Translations under genes and position numbers: made by a program
Notes under the pieces: generated by a model
The model's database searches: none
What the model was told of the DNA's origin: nothing
Seen by the model: only the letters and a program-made list of their open reading frames with translations
From: Deltaproteobacteria bacterium
GTDB lineage: Bacteria; Desulfobacterota; Syntrophobacteria; Syntrophobacterales; Syntrophobacteraceae
Direction of reading: 5' to 3'
DNA: 64,000 bases
Assembly (NCBI GenBank): GCA_021780695.1
Contig: JAJXYD010000028.1
Span: 1-64,000 of the forward strand
Shown: in pieces, positions 20,268 through 29,332 of the stretch
Layout: each line of letters begins with the position of its first letter
How positions within the stretch are numbered: position 1 is the first letter of the stretch

Positions 20268-21425
20268 TTAGCCTTGGACCTCTTCTTTGACCGAAACAGC
20301 GATCTTGTAGAGAATCGTGAGGATAAAGAACCCTGTCGACCAGATGCCGATGGTGATCATCAACTCGGGTATGGTCGGGGCATACTGGTGAATCTGGCCG
20401 AACATATTGGGGATAAAACCGCCAATAATAAGCCCGACGCCTTTATCGAGGTACATCGAAAAGAACACGCAGCAGCAGGCCGCGATAAGAATCTTTTCAT
20501 TCTTTCGAATGTTTGGATGAAGAAGGAGTGCAACGCCGGCAACAGCCAAAATTACAAACATCCACATAAAGGGAACCAGCGCGGTTTTACCATCCACTCC
20601 GACAAACATGTACTTCAAGGTTTCCATGTGGCTTGGAATGTTGCTGTAGAAAGCGGTAAAAATTTCCAAAATCACAAAGAAAACGGATATCAGCATGGCG
20701 TAGGTAACCACGGTCAGAAGCTTGTTTATGGCTTCCTTGCCGGGATCGAATTTGGTGTACTTTTTAACAATCAGGGAAAGCAGGATGAGGAGCGCCGGGC
20801 CCGAGCAGAAAGCCGAAGCGAGGAAGCGCGCGGCCATGATTGCCGTTAGCCAGAACTCCCTTCCGGGAAGACCGCAGATCAGGAAGGCCGTAACCGTGTG
20901 GATGGACACAGCCCAGGGGATCGAAATGTAGATAAGCGGTTTTACCCATTTGGGATAATGGGTGCCCTTTCGCTCCGCCTCCAGGACATTCCAGCCAATG
21001 AAGACATTCAGCAGCAAATAGCCGGTCAGAACCGTCATATCCCAAAAGAGTATGGAATTGGGCGTCGGGTAGAGCATAACATTCAAAACACGCATCGGCT
21101 TGCCAAGATCGGCCATGATAAAGAGCATGCACATGATAACCGACGCTATGGCCAGGAATTCACCCAGAACGGTGATTCTCCCGAAGACCTTGACATCGTG
21201 GATGTAGTAGGGAAGCACCACCATTACGGCAGAGGCGGCGACACCGACAAGGAAGGTAAACTGGGAGATATAGAGTCCCCAGGAAACATCCCTGCCCATC
21301 CCGGTAATCATGAGGCCATGTTCCCACTGAGTGAGGTAGGCCGCAAAACCCAACCCCATCAGGATCATCAGGACCCCCACTAGCTTTTTGTATGTAGCGC
21401 TTCCGCTAAGTGCTCTTTCAAGCAT
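20268..21425 (-). CDS. dsrP: DsrP, NrfD-type quinone-interacting membrane subunit (385 aa)
   Basis: The large membrane subunit of the DsrMKJOP complex, with about ten hydrophobic helices. It belongs to the NrfD/PsrC family and handles quinone on the periplasmic side together with the ferredoxin subunit DsrO. Family marks include WGLYISQFTFLVGVAASAVMV near the start and TVLTGYLLLNVFIGW. AAGGAG precedes the ATG. Last gene of the operon; two hairpins follow. Confidence 0.93.
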   Translation of the reverse strand: MLERALSGSATYKKLVGVLMILMGLGFAAYLTQWEHGLMITGMGRDVSWGLYISQFTFLVGVAASAVMVVLPYYIHDVKVFGRITVLGEFLAIASVIMCMLFIMADLGKPMRVLNVMLYPTPNSILFWDMTVLTGYLLLNVFIGWNVLEAERKGTHYPKWVKPLIYISIPWAVSIHTVTAFLICGLPGREFWLTAIMAARFLASAFCSGPALLILLSLIVKKYTKFDPGKEAINKLLTVVTYAMLISVFFVILEIFTAFYSNIPSHMETLKYMFVGVDGKTALVPFMWMFVILAVAGVALLLHPNIRKNEKILIAACCCVFFSMYLDKGVGLIIGGFIPNMFGQIHQYAPTIPELMITIGIWSTGFFILTILYKIAVSVKEEVQG

Positions 21426-21453
21426 CTTAAACTCTCCTTTGAAAGCTTTAGCC

Positions 21454-22233
21454 TCAGATCAGATAGTAAACAGCGGGCATCGTCCCAAGCTCGGGTTTGC
21501 GCCTGATGGAATAACGAGAATCCAGGGCCTTCCGCACATCGGACTTAGGATCGTCGAGGTCGCCAAAAATAAGGGCTTTCTGTTTGCAGGCCTCAACACA
21601 AGCGGGAATCTTCCCATTTTGAAGCCGCTCGACGCAAAAGTCGCACTTTTCCACAACCCCTCGATCTCTGGTCGGGTAGGCCGGATTAATTTTCTTTATA
21701 TAGGGACGAGGATCCCTCCAGTTAAAGCTCCTTGCCCCGTACGGACAGGCCGCCATGCAGTACCTGCAGCCGATGCAGCGGTGCATGTCCATCATGGTGA
21801 TGCCGTCGGCACTCTTAAAGGTAGCCTGGGTGGGACACACTCTAACGCAGGGGGCATGTGTGCAGTGATTGCAAAGAACCAGGAAAGGTTTTTCCTTTAC
21901 CTCTTCGGGTTCGAGCGCGGGGTCCTGGTCGGGAAAAGCGTTTTCGTACTTTTCGTTCCAGAGCCACTTGACCTCCTGCCTCTTTACCGGAATGTCGGGG
22001 ACATTGTGGGCCCAGTCACAGGCCAGGATGCAATCCTTGCATTCCTCTTTCTCTGCCTGCCAACACTTTTTCACATCGATTACCATCGCCCATCTCTTGG
22101 CTGTGCAGGCATCAGGGTTGGTCAGGTACTTGGCCGCCCGTGATTTGGCAATGGCATCACCGACTTCAAGAGAACTCAACCCAAGCGCGCACAGGCCGCC
22201 GATTTTCAGAAAATCCCTTCTGCTCGTCTCCAT
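21454..22233 (-). CDS. dsrO: DsrO, periplasmic iron-sulfur subunit (259 aa)
   Basis: A ferredoxin-like subunit exported by the Tat route: METSRRDFLKIGG carries the twin-arginine motif. Cysteine clusters for four [4Fe-4S] centres are visible (CKDCILAC, CNHCTHAPCVRVCP, CIGCRYCMAACP and CDFCVERL with CVEAC). The frame is open 27 codons further upstream, but the Tat start at 22233 overlaps the dsrJ stop (TAATG) and has AAGGAGGG before it, so that start is chosen. It passes electrons between DsrJ and DsrP. Confidence 0.94.
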   Translation of the reverse strand: METSRRDFLKIGGLCALGLSSLEVGDAIAKSRAAKYLTNPDACTAKRWAMVIDVKKCWQAEKEECKDCILACDWAHNVPDIPVKRQEVKWLWNEKYENAFPDQDPALEPEEVKEKPFLVLCNHCTHAPCVRVCPTQATFKSADGITMMDMHRCIGCRYCMAACPYGARSFNWRDPRPYIKKINPAYPTRDRGVVEKCDFCVERLQNGKIPACVEACKQKALIFGDLDDPKSDVRKALDSRYSIRRKPELGTMPAVYYLI

Positions 22234-22688
22234 TACTTGCCCTCCTTGGGGACCACAGCGACGGCCCCAGCGCCAGGCTTTTTCTCGCTTGGAACAACGT
22301 GGCAACTGAAGCAATAGGGGTCAGTCGCCTTATCCAACCCGGCAAAATTATGACACCTGTCGCAAAACTGCGCTTTGTTCGAATGGCACCTGAAGCACTC
22401 GGTCTCCAGGCTCATCTCGTATTTACGGCCGTCGGGGGCCACATAGAGCCTTTTGCCGTCACGGACGACCTCGGTCCTCCATACGTTCAAAAGCTTCATA
22501 TGCTCCGTGATCATCTGAGCCTTAGGCAGGATGCAGTGCTTTTGCATCATAGCGTCAATGACCGGAGTATTGAGACTTGGGTCGGCAGGCGCAATAACCT
22601 TCCCGTGGTCCAACCATATCGGGAAAGTCGCCAGCACGCCAAAAACGAGCAGGCCGATCAGGATATATTTTCCATCATATATCTTCAT
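22233..22688 (-). CDS. dsrJ: DsrJ, periplasmic triheme cytochrome c (151 aa)
   Basis: A small c-type cytochrome held by an N-terminal helix (YILIGLLVFGVLATFPIWL) that acts as an uncleaved anchor. Three CxxCH sites are present: CFRCH, CDRCH and CFSCH. An extra Cys (KHCILPK) lies earlier and is the candidate for the unusual His/Cys heme ligation described for DsrJ. It overlaps dsrK by 14 bases, and its stop overlaps the dsrO start. Confidence 0.94.
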   Translation of the reverse strand: MKIYDGKYILIGLLVFGVLATFPIWLDHGKVIAPADPSLNTPVIDAMMQKHCILPKAQMITEHMKLLNVWRTEVVRDGKRLYVAPDGRKYEMSLETECFRCHSNKAQFCDRCHNFAGLDKATDPYCFSCHVVPSEKKPGAGAVAVVPKEGK

Positions 22689-24294
22689 TCTCGCTATCCT
22701 CCATTCCTGGCAGAGGCTCCCCGCGCAGATCGGTGGTCCTCTCGGTTTCGCCTTCCATCACCAGGGCATTGCCCACCAGTTCGTGAAGTCCGTAAACGGT
22801 GACATCAGGAACCCAGTAGTTCATGAGGGTTGGAAGAGCAGCACGGTCTATGGCGCAAATACAGGAAAGAGCGTTTACGCCGAACTTCTCATGGACGTGG
22901 CGCACCGCATTGGCCCTTGGCAGACCGCCGCGCATTCTCATTTCCATGAATTCGTCATTATTTAAGCCCGACCCCGACCCGCAGCAGAAAGTCTGCTCGC
23001 GAATGGTGTTGGGGGGCATCTCGTAGAAATTATTGCACACGCTGTTCAGCACGTAGCGGGGCTCGTCCAAAAAGCCCATCCCGCGCGCCGTATTGCAGGA
23101 ATCATGGTAGGTGACCTTGAGATGATCGTTTCTGGTCGCATCGAGCTTGAGCTTGCCGTTTTTTATAAGGTCGGCCGTAAACTCAACCAGGTGGATCATC
23201 TTGGTCGAAGCGGCATTATGGAAAGTAGTGCCGGTAATGGAGGATTTAGGCACTTCCAAAAAGTCGGCGGGACCGTTAACCGTATCCATGTACTGGTTGA
23301 TTACACGCCACATATGGCCGCATTCGCCGCCGATGATGTACTTTACCCCGAGCCTTTTGGCTTCCGCGTATATCTTGGAATTTAGCCTTTTCATCATCTC
23401 GTGGGAGGTGAAAAAGCCGAAGTTGCCGCCCTCCGAGGCATAGGTGCTCCAGGTGTAATCGAGGCCGATCTCGTGAAAGAGCATCAAATAACCCATGAGG
23501 GTATAGGTGCCCGGATCGGCGAAGACGTCGCCCGAAGGAGTGACGAAGAGCACTTCGGCCCCCTTGCGGTTGAACGTGGGCTCTATGCGGATTCCGTTTA
23601 CAGCCTCGATTTCGTCGACGAAGAAATCGATCATATCCTTAAAGGCATGCGGCTGGATCCCAAGGTGGTTTCCGGTCTGGTAGCAGTTGGCCACCGGCCC
23701 GGCGATCCAGTCGATGTTACAGCCTATCAGGTTTAAGAGCTCGCGGCCGATAATGGTAAACTCCGCCGTATCGATGCCGTAGGGGCAAAAAAGCGAGCAG
23801 CGGCGGCATTCCGTACATTGGAAAAAGTACATAAACCATTCTTTGACCACGTCTTCGGTAAGATCGCGGGCGCCCACCATCTTTCCCATGATTTTGCCGG
23901 CAAGGGTAAATTCCTTGCGGTAGACCGATCTCAGGAGTTCGGCCCGAAGAACGGGCATGTTCTTGGGATCTCCCGAGCCCAGGTAGAAATGGCACTTATC
24001 GGCGCAGGCGCCGCAGCGCACGCATATATCCATATAGACCTTCAGCGTGCGGTATTTGTCCAGACGCTCGCGAAGACCTTCCAGGAGAATATTTTTCCAG
24101 TCCGCAGGCAGTTTCCAGTCCGCATCGTTTGGGGACCATTCTCTGGGATTTGCAAGCCCGACGACTTTCAGGTTCTTTGCCTTACCCGGATAGCTGAAGT
24201 TTCCGGGCCTGAAAATAGTCGGCGTGTCCATCCATCCCGTTTGGGGCATTCCATGCTCTAATTCGAGTTCGTTTGGTTTGGGGACCTTAGCCAT
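22675..24294 (-). CDS. dsrK: DsrK, heterodisulfide-reductase-like catalytic subunit (539 aa)
   Basis: A cytoplasmic-side subunit related to HdrD. Two [4Fe-4S] motifs (CVRCGACADKC and CTECRRCSLFCP) precede CCG-type clusters in the C-terminal half (YHDSCNTARGMG; TFCCGSGSGLNN) that bind the special cubane cluster used for disulfide chemistry. The accepted role is to reduce the DsrC trisulfide/disulfide with electrons from the membrane subunits. GAGGAG lies 11 bases before the ATG. Confidence 0.94.
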   Translation of the reverse strand: MAKVPKPNELELEHGMPQTGWMDTPTIFRPGNFSYPGKAKNLKVVGLANPREWSPNDADWKLPADWKNILLEGLRERLDKYRTLKVYMDICVRCGACADKCHFYLGSGDPKNMPVLRAELLRSVYRKEFTLAGKIMGKMVGARDLTEDVVKEWFMYFFQCTECRRCSLFCPYGIDTAEFTIIGRELLNLIGCNIDWIAGPVANCYQTGNHLGIQPHAFKDMIDFFVDEIEAVNGIRIEPTFNRKGAEVLFVTPSGDVFADPGTYTLMGYLMLFHEIGLDYTWSTYASEGGNFGFFTSHEMMKRLNSKIYAEAKRLGVKYIIGGECGHMWRVINQYMDTVNGPADFLEVPKSSITGTTFHNAASTKMIHLVEFTADLIKNGKLKLDATRNDHLKVTYHDSCNTARGMGFLDEPRYVLNSVCNNFYEMPPNTIREQTFCCGSGSGLNNDEFMEMRMRGGLPRANAVRHVHEKFGVNALSCICAIDRAALPTLMNYWVPDVTVYGLHELVGNALVMEGETERTTDLRGEPLPGMEDSENEDI

Positions 24295-24395
24295 TGCTTA
24301 TATAGCTCCTCAGAAAAGATATAGGTAAAATAGGTCCAATTAGGTCCTACAACTCTACAGCGCATCGGCCGGCAGGCCAAAAATCGCCAAATTCG

Positions 24396-25418
24396 CTATT
24401 CTGCCGGGGCCGACGGAGCTTCCTCCAGTTCCTTATCAACAGGCAGCCCGGCTTCTACCATCTTTTCCCTGAAATGGTCCTCGTATTGAGCGTAGGTATG
24501 GACTTTAACAGGGTAATTCCACGGATTGACATGGCGTCTGATCCGATTGTCGTTTGGCAGATTTCGCGTCGGGCTAAGGAAGATGCCGCCCGCGTGCATC
24601 AGCTTGCTAAACGGGAAGTAGGCAAAAAGGGTGCATACAAGAAAGAAATGTATGAAAAAAATCGTCCCGATTCCTGCCGGAACGACAGGATGAAAAGAGA
24701 TAAGCCCCATTGCGAGCGTTTTTACCTTGATGAGATCGACCTTGTAGATGTAGCGGGTAAGAATGCCCGTTGTTGCAATGGCTAGGAGCAAAAAGAGGGG
24801 GAAATAATCCTGAGGCAGCGAAATGTAGCGCACCTGAGGAATGACCAGCCTTCTTATGATCAGATAGGTGACCGCGAGCACGAAAAGCCCGTCCGTAATG
24901 TATATGCCCGGAAGCCCCACCTGGAAGAAACCGTCCAGCCTGTCCAACCCCTGAACGAAAGAAGGCACGGGCAGGGTAAAGAAGCGAAGGTGCCTTAAGA
25001 GGATCACCAGGAAGCAGTAGTGAAAGGTAAGGGCTGCCAGCCAGAGCCATTTTTCCTGCTGGTAGTAGAGCCTGTGTCCCTCTTCGGCCTCAAATTTCGT
25101 ATTCCTGAAAAGAGATCGGAAAAGAAGCACTTCGAGCGCCATCCGCACGAAGGTCTGTCCCTTGGTGGAAGGATTGTCATACTTGGCGTGCTTAACCCAG
25201 GGCAACGATTTCTGCTGCCCGGCGGTCGTTGGAATCCGGAAGGGAACGGGCGAACGCCCCCAGTTGAGGACCCTGTAGGCGACACCGCCTAAAAATAGAA
25301 TGATTGCAAGATACGGCATGGTAACGCCGAAAAAGTGGTAGAACCCGGCGCCCGTGACTCCGATGTAAGCAGCCAGAATAAGACCAACGACTGCTGCCAG
25401 GGAAAATTTGATGCCCAT
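24396..25418 (-). CDS. dsrM: DsrM, cytochrome b subunit (340 aa)
   Basis: A membrane subunit related to NarI and HdrE that carries heme b and passes quinol electrons to DsrK. There are five or six hydrophobic helices, with His-containing stretches (LTFHYCFLVILLRHLRFF and ISFHPVVPAGIGTIFFIHFF). A GGAGG site sits seven bases before the ATG. First dsr gene after the RsbRD-like gene; 101 bases separate it from dsrK, the longest gap in the operon. Confidence 0.93.
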   Translation of the reverse strand: MGIKFSLAAVVGLILAAYIGVTGAGFYHFFGVTMPYLAIILFLGGVAYRVLNWGRSPVPFRIPTTAGQQKSLPWVKHAKYDNPSTKGQTFVRMALEVLLFRSLFRNTKFEAEEGHRLYYQQEKWLWLAALTFHYCFLVILLRHLRFFTLPVPSFVQGLDRLDGFFQVGLPGIYITDGLFVLAVTYLIIRRLVIPQVRYISLPQDYFPLFLLLAIATTGILTRYIYKVDLIKVKTLAMGLISFHPVVPAGIGTIFFIHFFLVCTLFAYFPFSKLMHAGGIFLSPTRNLPNDNRIRRHVNPWNYPVKVHTYAQYEDHFREKMVEAGLPVDKELEEAPSAPAE

Positions 25419-25579
25419 TTACCAAACCTCCTGAAAAATAGCGAACAGCTACACGCATCCAGCCGCTATCCGCCGTCCACTGATTAAGAACTCCCTCCCG
25501 GCCGCTAAAATAGCGAAAAACGATCAAGGGGCCTACTTCATCCCTTCACCGCCAACTTCCTGCCGCGAAACAAAAAACC

Positions 25580-26089
25580 TTATTCGCCAACTATCAATTG
25601 CGCCCGCTCGAGGAGCCTGCGCGTATTGCTCTTTATTTCTTCAACTTTAATCTCGTAGAGATTTTCCCGGCAACGCACGTACACATCGAAGGCCAAAAGC
25701 CCCAACCCCTGGACTTTGCGCTCGAATTCGCGCAGGTCTTCGGTGCCCGCCTCACCCTCGGCCAGTTCTTCTTCCAGGGCTTCCTCGACTATCGGTTTTA
25801 AACCAAAGACAAAGGAGAGAGCCTCCGAGGGAGAAAAACGCTGAACGGCGCGCACCCTTATCACCTTGTCCAAAAGGGGCGTAAGAGCCTCGGGACGGTT
25901 TAGACCGAAAAATTCCTCGATTATTTCCCCAATTGCAGTTCGGAAAGTATGTCCCACCGGATTGGCGAATGGATCGCTTTGCGTATTGAACAGCCGCACG
26001 GTTTCTGGCGGGTAGGTACCCGCCAGGAGGTCAAACCATTTACCGACGATCTTTTCTTTGTGTTTGCTAAGATGTTGTTCTAAAGTCAT
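25580..26089 (-). CDS. RsbRD N-terminal domain-like sensor protein (169 aa)
   Basis: An all-helical protein resembling the RsbRD N-terminal, globin-like sensor domain (TLEQHLSKHKEKIVGKWFDLLAGTYP; FANPVGHTFRTAIGEII). The frame is open 13 codons further up, but MTLEQHLSKHK is the natural start, with a weak AAGGG site. Genes of this type are found directly upstream of dsrM in many sulfate reducers, and here the gene is co-directional, 161 bases ahead of dsrM. A role in sensing or controlling the complex is inference from context. Confidence 0.75.
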   Translation of the reverse strand: MTLEQHLSKHKEKIVGKWFDLLAGTYPPETVRLFNTQSDPFANPVGHTFRTAIGEIIEEFFGLNRPEALTPLLDKVIRVRAVQRFSPSEALSFVFGLKPIVEEALEEELAEGEAGTEDLREFERKVQGLGLLAFDVYVRCRENLYEIKVEEIKSNTRRLLERAQLIVGE

Positions 26090-26635
26090 ATCTAACCCTT
26101 GGCGCCCCGCGGAGTGGGAAGCTTTCAAAAATCAGGAGCGCCGGGGGAACATCCGCCGCCTTGCGGACCCTCCCAAAAGGTTTCAACCCGCGCGCTCCTT
26201 CGTTTTACAATCGAAGTCGGTTTAACTCGGCTACCCCGAAAGGTCAATAAATAATCAAATAAATTTAACAGGATAGCCTTCGTGCATGCCGAGGAGGAGC
26301 GGATGGGAAGCTCTAGACTTGGACCCCATTATGTAAACCGCCAACAATTAACGATTTTTAAGTTATTTGTATGCCGGCGTCCTGGACAGCAATTACACAA
26401 GACGCTCCAATAGCACGAACAAGGAAGGATTTCAACAGGTAATCGCCCATTGGCCAACGTCTCCGCCTCCCCCGGATATTTCCGAAAACTCTCCTCTGCG
26501 GTTGCTTATCGGATCTGTCAAAGATCTGTCGGATGAGGCAACTCTTAGAGGGGTATTTTCGAAATTTTTACCGCATGGGGGGGTGACTTTTGTGTCAAAT
26601 TATTGCATAAAGGGGCAAATCCAAGGAGACAATAC
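26090..26635. other. Divergent intergenic region between dsr operon and VOC gene
   Basis: It must contain the promoters of the dsr operon (leftward) and of the VOC gene (rightward). The 93-codon frame at 26367-26648 lacks a ribosome-binding site and ends inside the next gene, so I do not call it. An AT-rich core lies around 26245-26275. Confidence 0.45.
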
Positions 26636-27268
26636 TTGTTTGGACTAAAAACCATTCACCACCTGGCGATGGCTACCAGGGACATGGAGAAGACCATCCG
26701 CTTCTGGCGCGATCTGCTCGGCATGAGGCTGGTAGGGGGGCTTGGCAAAACAGGATATAAACTCTATTTCTTCGAAATTTCCCCCCAAAACTACATCGTC
26801 TTCTTCGAATGGCCCGACGTGGAACCCGTGGAAGAAAAAGACCATGGAGTACCGGTTTCAGGCCCCACGGTCTTTGACCACGTCTCCTTTTCCGTCGATA
26901 CCCTGGAGTCTCTTTGCGCGCTCAAAAAAACCCTGGACGCGGCCGGCTTCTGGGTATCCGATATAATGGATCACGGCATCATTTACTCCATCTATTCCTT
27001 TGACCCCAACGGAATTCCCATTGAATTCAGCGTTCCGGTTCAGGACGCCGATCTGGGCCTCTATCCGACCCTTGTCGATACGGCCCCCCCCCCGGCTGCC
27101 CTGGAAGGTCCGCAGCCCATATCCACCTTTTGGCCCAAAGGTATGGATCTTGCTAATTTAGCTGTCACAAAACCTTTGCCGCCAAACACCCTCCCGGAAG
27201 ACTGCGACCTGTTTCCGGGTGAGGGGCGCGAACTGGTGGACGGTTCCAAAAAGAACTGGTTCCAATAA
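26636..27268 (+). CDS. VOC (glyoxalase/dioxygenase-fold) family protein (210 aa)
   Basis: A vicinal-oxygen-chelate protein, probably a metal enzyme. The two babbab modules are visible: first IHHLAMATRDMEKTIRFWRDLLGM with YIVFFEWP, then FDHVSFSVDTLESLCALKK with GIPIEFSVPV. The His and Glu positions of a metal site are kept. A C-terminal tail of about 60 residues follows. TTG at 26636 is preceded by AAGGAG with seven bases spacing and is preferred over the upstream frame start at 26603. The substrate is unknown. Confidence 0.8.
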   Translation: MFGLKTIHHLAMATRDMEKTIRFWRDLLGMRLVGGLGKTGYKLYFFEISPQNYIVFFEWPDVEPVEEKDHGVPVSGPTVFDHVSFSVDTLESLCALKKTLDAAGFWVSDIMDHGIIYSIYSFDPNGIPIEFSVPVQDADLGLYPTLVDTAPPPAALEGPQPISTFWPKGMDLANLAVTKPLPPNTLPEDCDLFPGEGRELVDGSKKNWFQ

Positions 27269-27297
27269 AACTTTGTAAAAACATTGGGAGACATTGA

Positions 27298-28503
27298 GTG
27301 AAGAAAGTTTGTTTTTTCCTGGCGTTTTTTTGCGCCTTAACGACCTGCCCGGCCTTTTCTTTGGCCGAAAACACCGTTTCTCTTCTCGCCTCGGGACAAG
27401 CCCTTGCGGGAGCCCATTCGCAAGCGACCCTGCCTTTCGAGCTCGTCGGGCACCTGATTATCGTAAAGGCGGCCGTAAACGGCTCGGCGCCCGACTATAC
27501 ATTCGTCCTCGATACGGGTTCGATTACCGCCGTGAGCAAAAAATTCGCCTCCCGCCTTGGCCTCAGGATGGAAGGAATATGCAGCGCAAGGGGATCAACC
27601 GGAGCGGGAAGCAAGGTCTGCCTTACCCGTTTAAAAAACCTCTCCCTTGGAGGCTTGCAAGCTGGAGATGTTTCCGCCGTCGTTTTCAACCCCCATTTCA
27701 GCCAGAGGGCCGGAATAAGGATAGACGGCTTTATCGGCTCCAATTTTCTGCGTTTTTTCAAGGTCCGGATCGACTACGGTAAAAAGCTTCTCACTCTTTC
27801 AAGCGATACGGCGCCACTGGCTCCCGTTGCCGGTGGAACCCTTATAAGCATCGCAGAGGATTGGAAAAACGCCTTTGTTCCCCAGGTCGCGGCAAGGTGC
27901 GGAAAGGAAGGCTTCGCGGCTTCAATCGACACAGGTCTTTGCGACCCCCTGTCTATTCCGGCCGAATTTCTAAAAAGTACCTCCATAGATGCCCAGCTCT
28001 ATGGAAACGGCGCGATGGCAAGCGGCAATTTCGGCAACCTCGATCAGGCCCGCCTTGTACGGTTGACCGACCTCAGCCTGGGACCCCTTCAGATCGGAAA
28101 GGCGGTAGCCACCACCCAGCGGGGCCAAACCTTGGCCCTGATCGGTTACGGGATTTTGTCCAACTTCACCGTGACAATCGACTACCCGTCCAAACAGATG
28201 CTCCTGGTTCCCAATCACGGCGGCAGGCCGATGGACAACTTATACAGCGCGGGCCTTGCCCTAAGCCGCGATTATGCCGGAAATACGGTCGTAACCGGGG
28301 TCTGGAACCCCTCGCCCGCGGCAAACATGGGGCTGGCCCCCGGCGACGTTATCACGCAAATCGACGGCAGGCCCGCGAAGAGTTACACGCTTGCGGGCGT
28401 GCAAAAGCTCCTCTTCGACACCTCGATCCCGGCCCTCAAACTTTCCGTACGGGAACCGTTCGGAGACAAAAATCTCACCCTGGACAAAAAATATCTTTTT
28501 TAG
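27298..28503 (+). CDS. Exported retropepsin-like aspartyl protease with PDZ domain (401 aa)
   Basis: A signal peptide (1 to about 22) precedes a retropepsin-like fold: YTFVLDTGSITAVSKKFA holds the catalytic DTG and IDGFIGSNFLRFFKVRIDYG the flap-like region. A second DTG (ASIDTGLCDPLS) at about 205 suggests a pepsin-like duplication. A C-terminal PDZ domain is marked by NPSPAANMGLAPGDVITQIDG. Starts with GTG after GGGAG. It would act in the periplasm on proteins. It lies 29 bases after the VOC gene and converges with the cysteine-rich gene. Confidence 0.8.
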   Translation: MKKVCFFLAFFCALTTCPAFSLAENTVSLLASGQALAGAHSQATLPFELVGHLIIVKAAVNGSAPDYTFVLDTGSITAVSKKFASRLGLRMEGICSARGSTGAGSKVCLTRLKNLSLGGLQAGDVSAVVFNPHFSQRAGIRIDGFIGSNFLRFFKVRIDYGKKLLTLSSDTAPLAPVAGGTLISIAEDWKNAFVPQVAARCGKEGFAASIDTGLCDPLSIPAEFLKSTSIDAQLYGNGAMASGNFGNLDQARLVRLTDLSLGPLQIGKAVATTQRGQTLALIGYGILSNFTVTIDYPSKQMLLVPNHGGRPMDNLYSAGLALSRDYAGNTVVTGVWNPSPAANMGLAPGDVITQIDGRPAKSYTLAGVQKLLFDTSIPALKLSVREPFGDKNLTLDKKYLF

Positions 28504-28518
28504 GTTTAAACCGTAAAC

Positions 28519-28917
28519 CTAATAAGGACCCGAACACCCTGCCCCGGGCGCTCTTCCGGAAACGGAGGCGCCCTCATCATAGGGCGGACAACCCTGAGGG
28601 TGACAATCGCAGTCTATGTCATAAGCCGACGAACAGGTGTCGCGGCCAAGTGCGCTTTTTACCCCCGGCCGTCCGACCGGTTCGGGCACATTGGCAGCGC
28701 GGCCGACACCCGTGTGCGAAGCGCACCTCGCCTCACCGGGGCAGGCACCGGCCCCCCAAGTCCAAGTTGTGTGACGGCCGCTGTTAAACAAACGCACTAT
28801 GCTCAAGCCGTCCATCCACGAACAACCTCCCACAGCAACCCCGTTGGAAACAATCGTCGTAAAAAAAAGAGCCGAAGTAATCAGAAGGGTCGAAAAAATG
28901 AATTTATTTTTTGGCAT
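28519..28917 (-). CDS. Cysteine-rich exported protein, unknown function (132 aa)
   Basis: ATG at 28917 has AGGAG nine bases upstream. The signal peptide MPKNKFIFSTLLITSALFF ends in AVGGC, which could be a lipobox. The remaining 100 residues hold eight Cys, including CDCHPQGC, with many G, A, S and P and no hydrophobic segment. I do not recognise a family. Disulphides or metal binding are plausible. The frame lies 85 bases downstream of the DsrC-family gene on the same strand, so the two could be co-transcribed. No CxxCH heme motif is present. Confidence 0.6.
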   Translation of the reverse strand: MPKNKFIFSTLLITSALFFTTIVSNGVAVGGCSWMDGLSIVRLFNSGRHTTWTWGAGACPGEARCASHTGVGRAANVPEPVGRPGVKSALGRDTCSSAYDIDCDCHPQGCPPYDEGASVSGRAPGAGCSGPY

Positions 28918-29002
28918 GGAAGCCGCTCCTGCTAAATTAATCGCATAATTCAATATGCTTGCGACCAAAAAATAATCATTTTCTTTTTCGCCTCCACCTT
29001 CG

Positions 29003-29332
29003 CTACATCAAGGGATAACCGGTTTCGAGCTTGGGGATTCCGGCGATTTTGCAGGCCGTTATCGGATCGGGGAATTGAACGTATTCGCATTTGCCGGGTT
29101 GTTGCACCCTGACGCACACCGCGCGCGCAACCGGAGCCGAGCCAAACCTTTCATAGTACTGGCGGATGAATTTTAAGATTTCCATCTGGTGTTCGCCCAG
29201 AGGGCACTCTTTACTTACCCCCTCACTGTCGGCCAGGGCGCAGGCTACCGTTTCGTCCCAATCCTCGAACTTTTCCAGGTAACCTTCCTCGTCCAATCTT
29301 ATTTCCCTGCTATTGTATTTTAGAATCGTCAT
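29003..29332 (-). CDS. DsrC/TusE-family protein lacking the terminal cysteine (109 aa)
   Basis: The fold and length match DsrC: GYLEKFEDWDETVACALA, HQMEILKFIRQYYERFGSAPVARAV and the C-terminal arm PITACKIAGIPK. True DsrC ends in a flexible arm with two cysteines, one in ACKIAG and one just before the last residue (PTGCV). Here the first is present (C94), but the arm ends KLETGYPLM, so the catalytic penultimate cysteine is replaced by Tyr and the tail is longer. TusE keeps the opposite cysteine. Four other Cys are present (31, 43, 73, 82). Function in sulfur transfer is therefore doubtful; regulation or a different thiol reaction is possible. Confidence 0.85.
   Translation of the reverse strand: MTILKYNSREIRLDEEGYLEKFEDWDETVACALADSEGVSKECPLGEHQMEILKFIRQYYERFGSAPVARAVCVRVQQPGKCEYVQFPDPITACKIAGIPKLETGYPLM

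Noticed and set aside
20001-20849. 282-codon plus-strand frame opposite dsrP
   Set aside because: It runs through both terminator hairpins and the complement of dsrP, with no ribosome-binding site.
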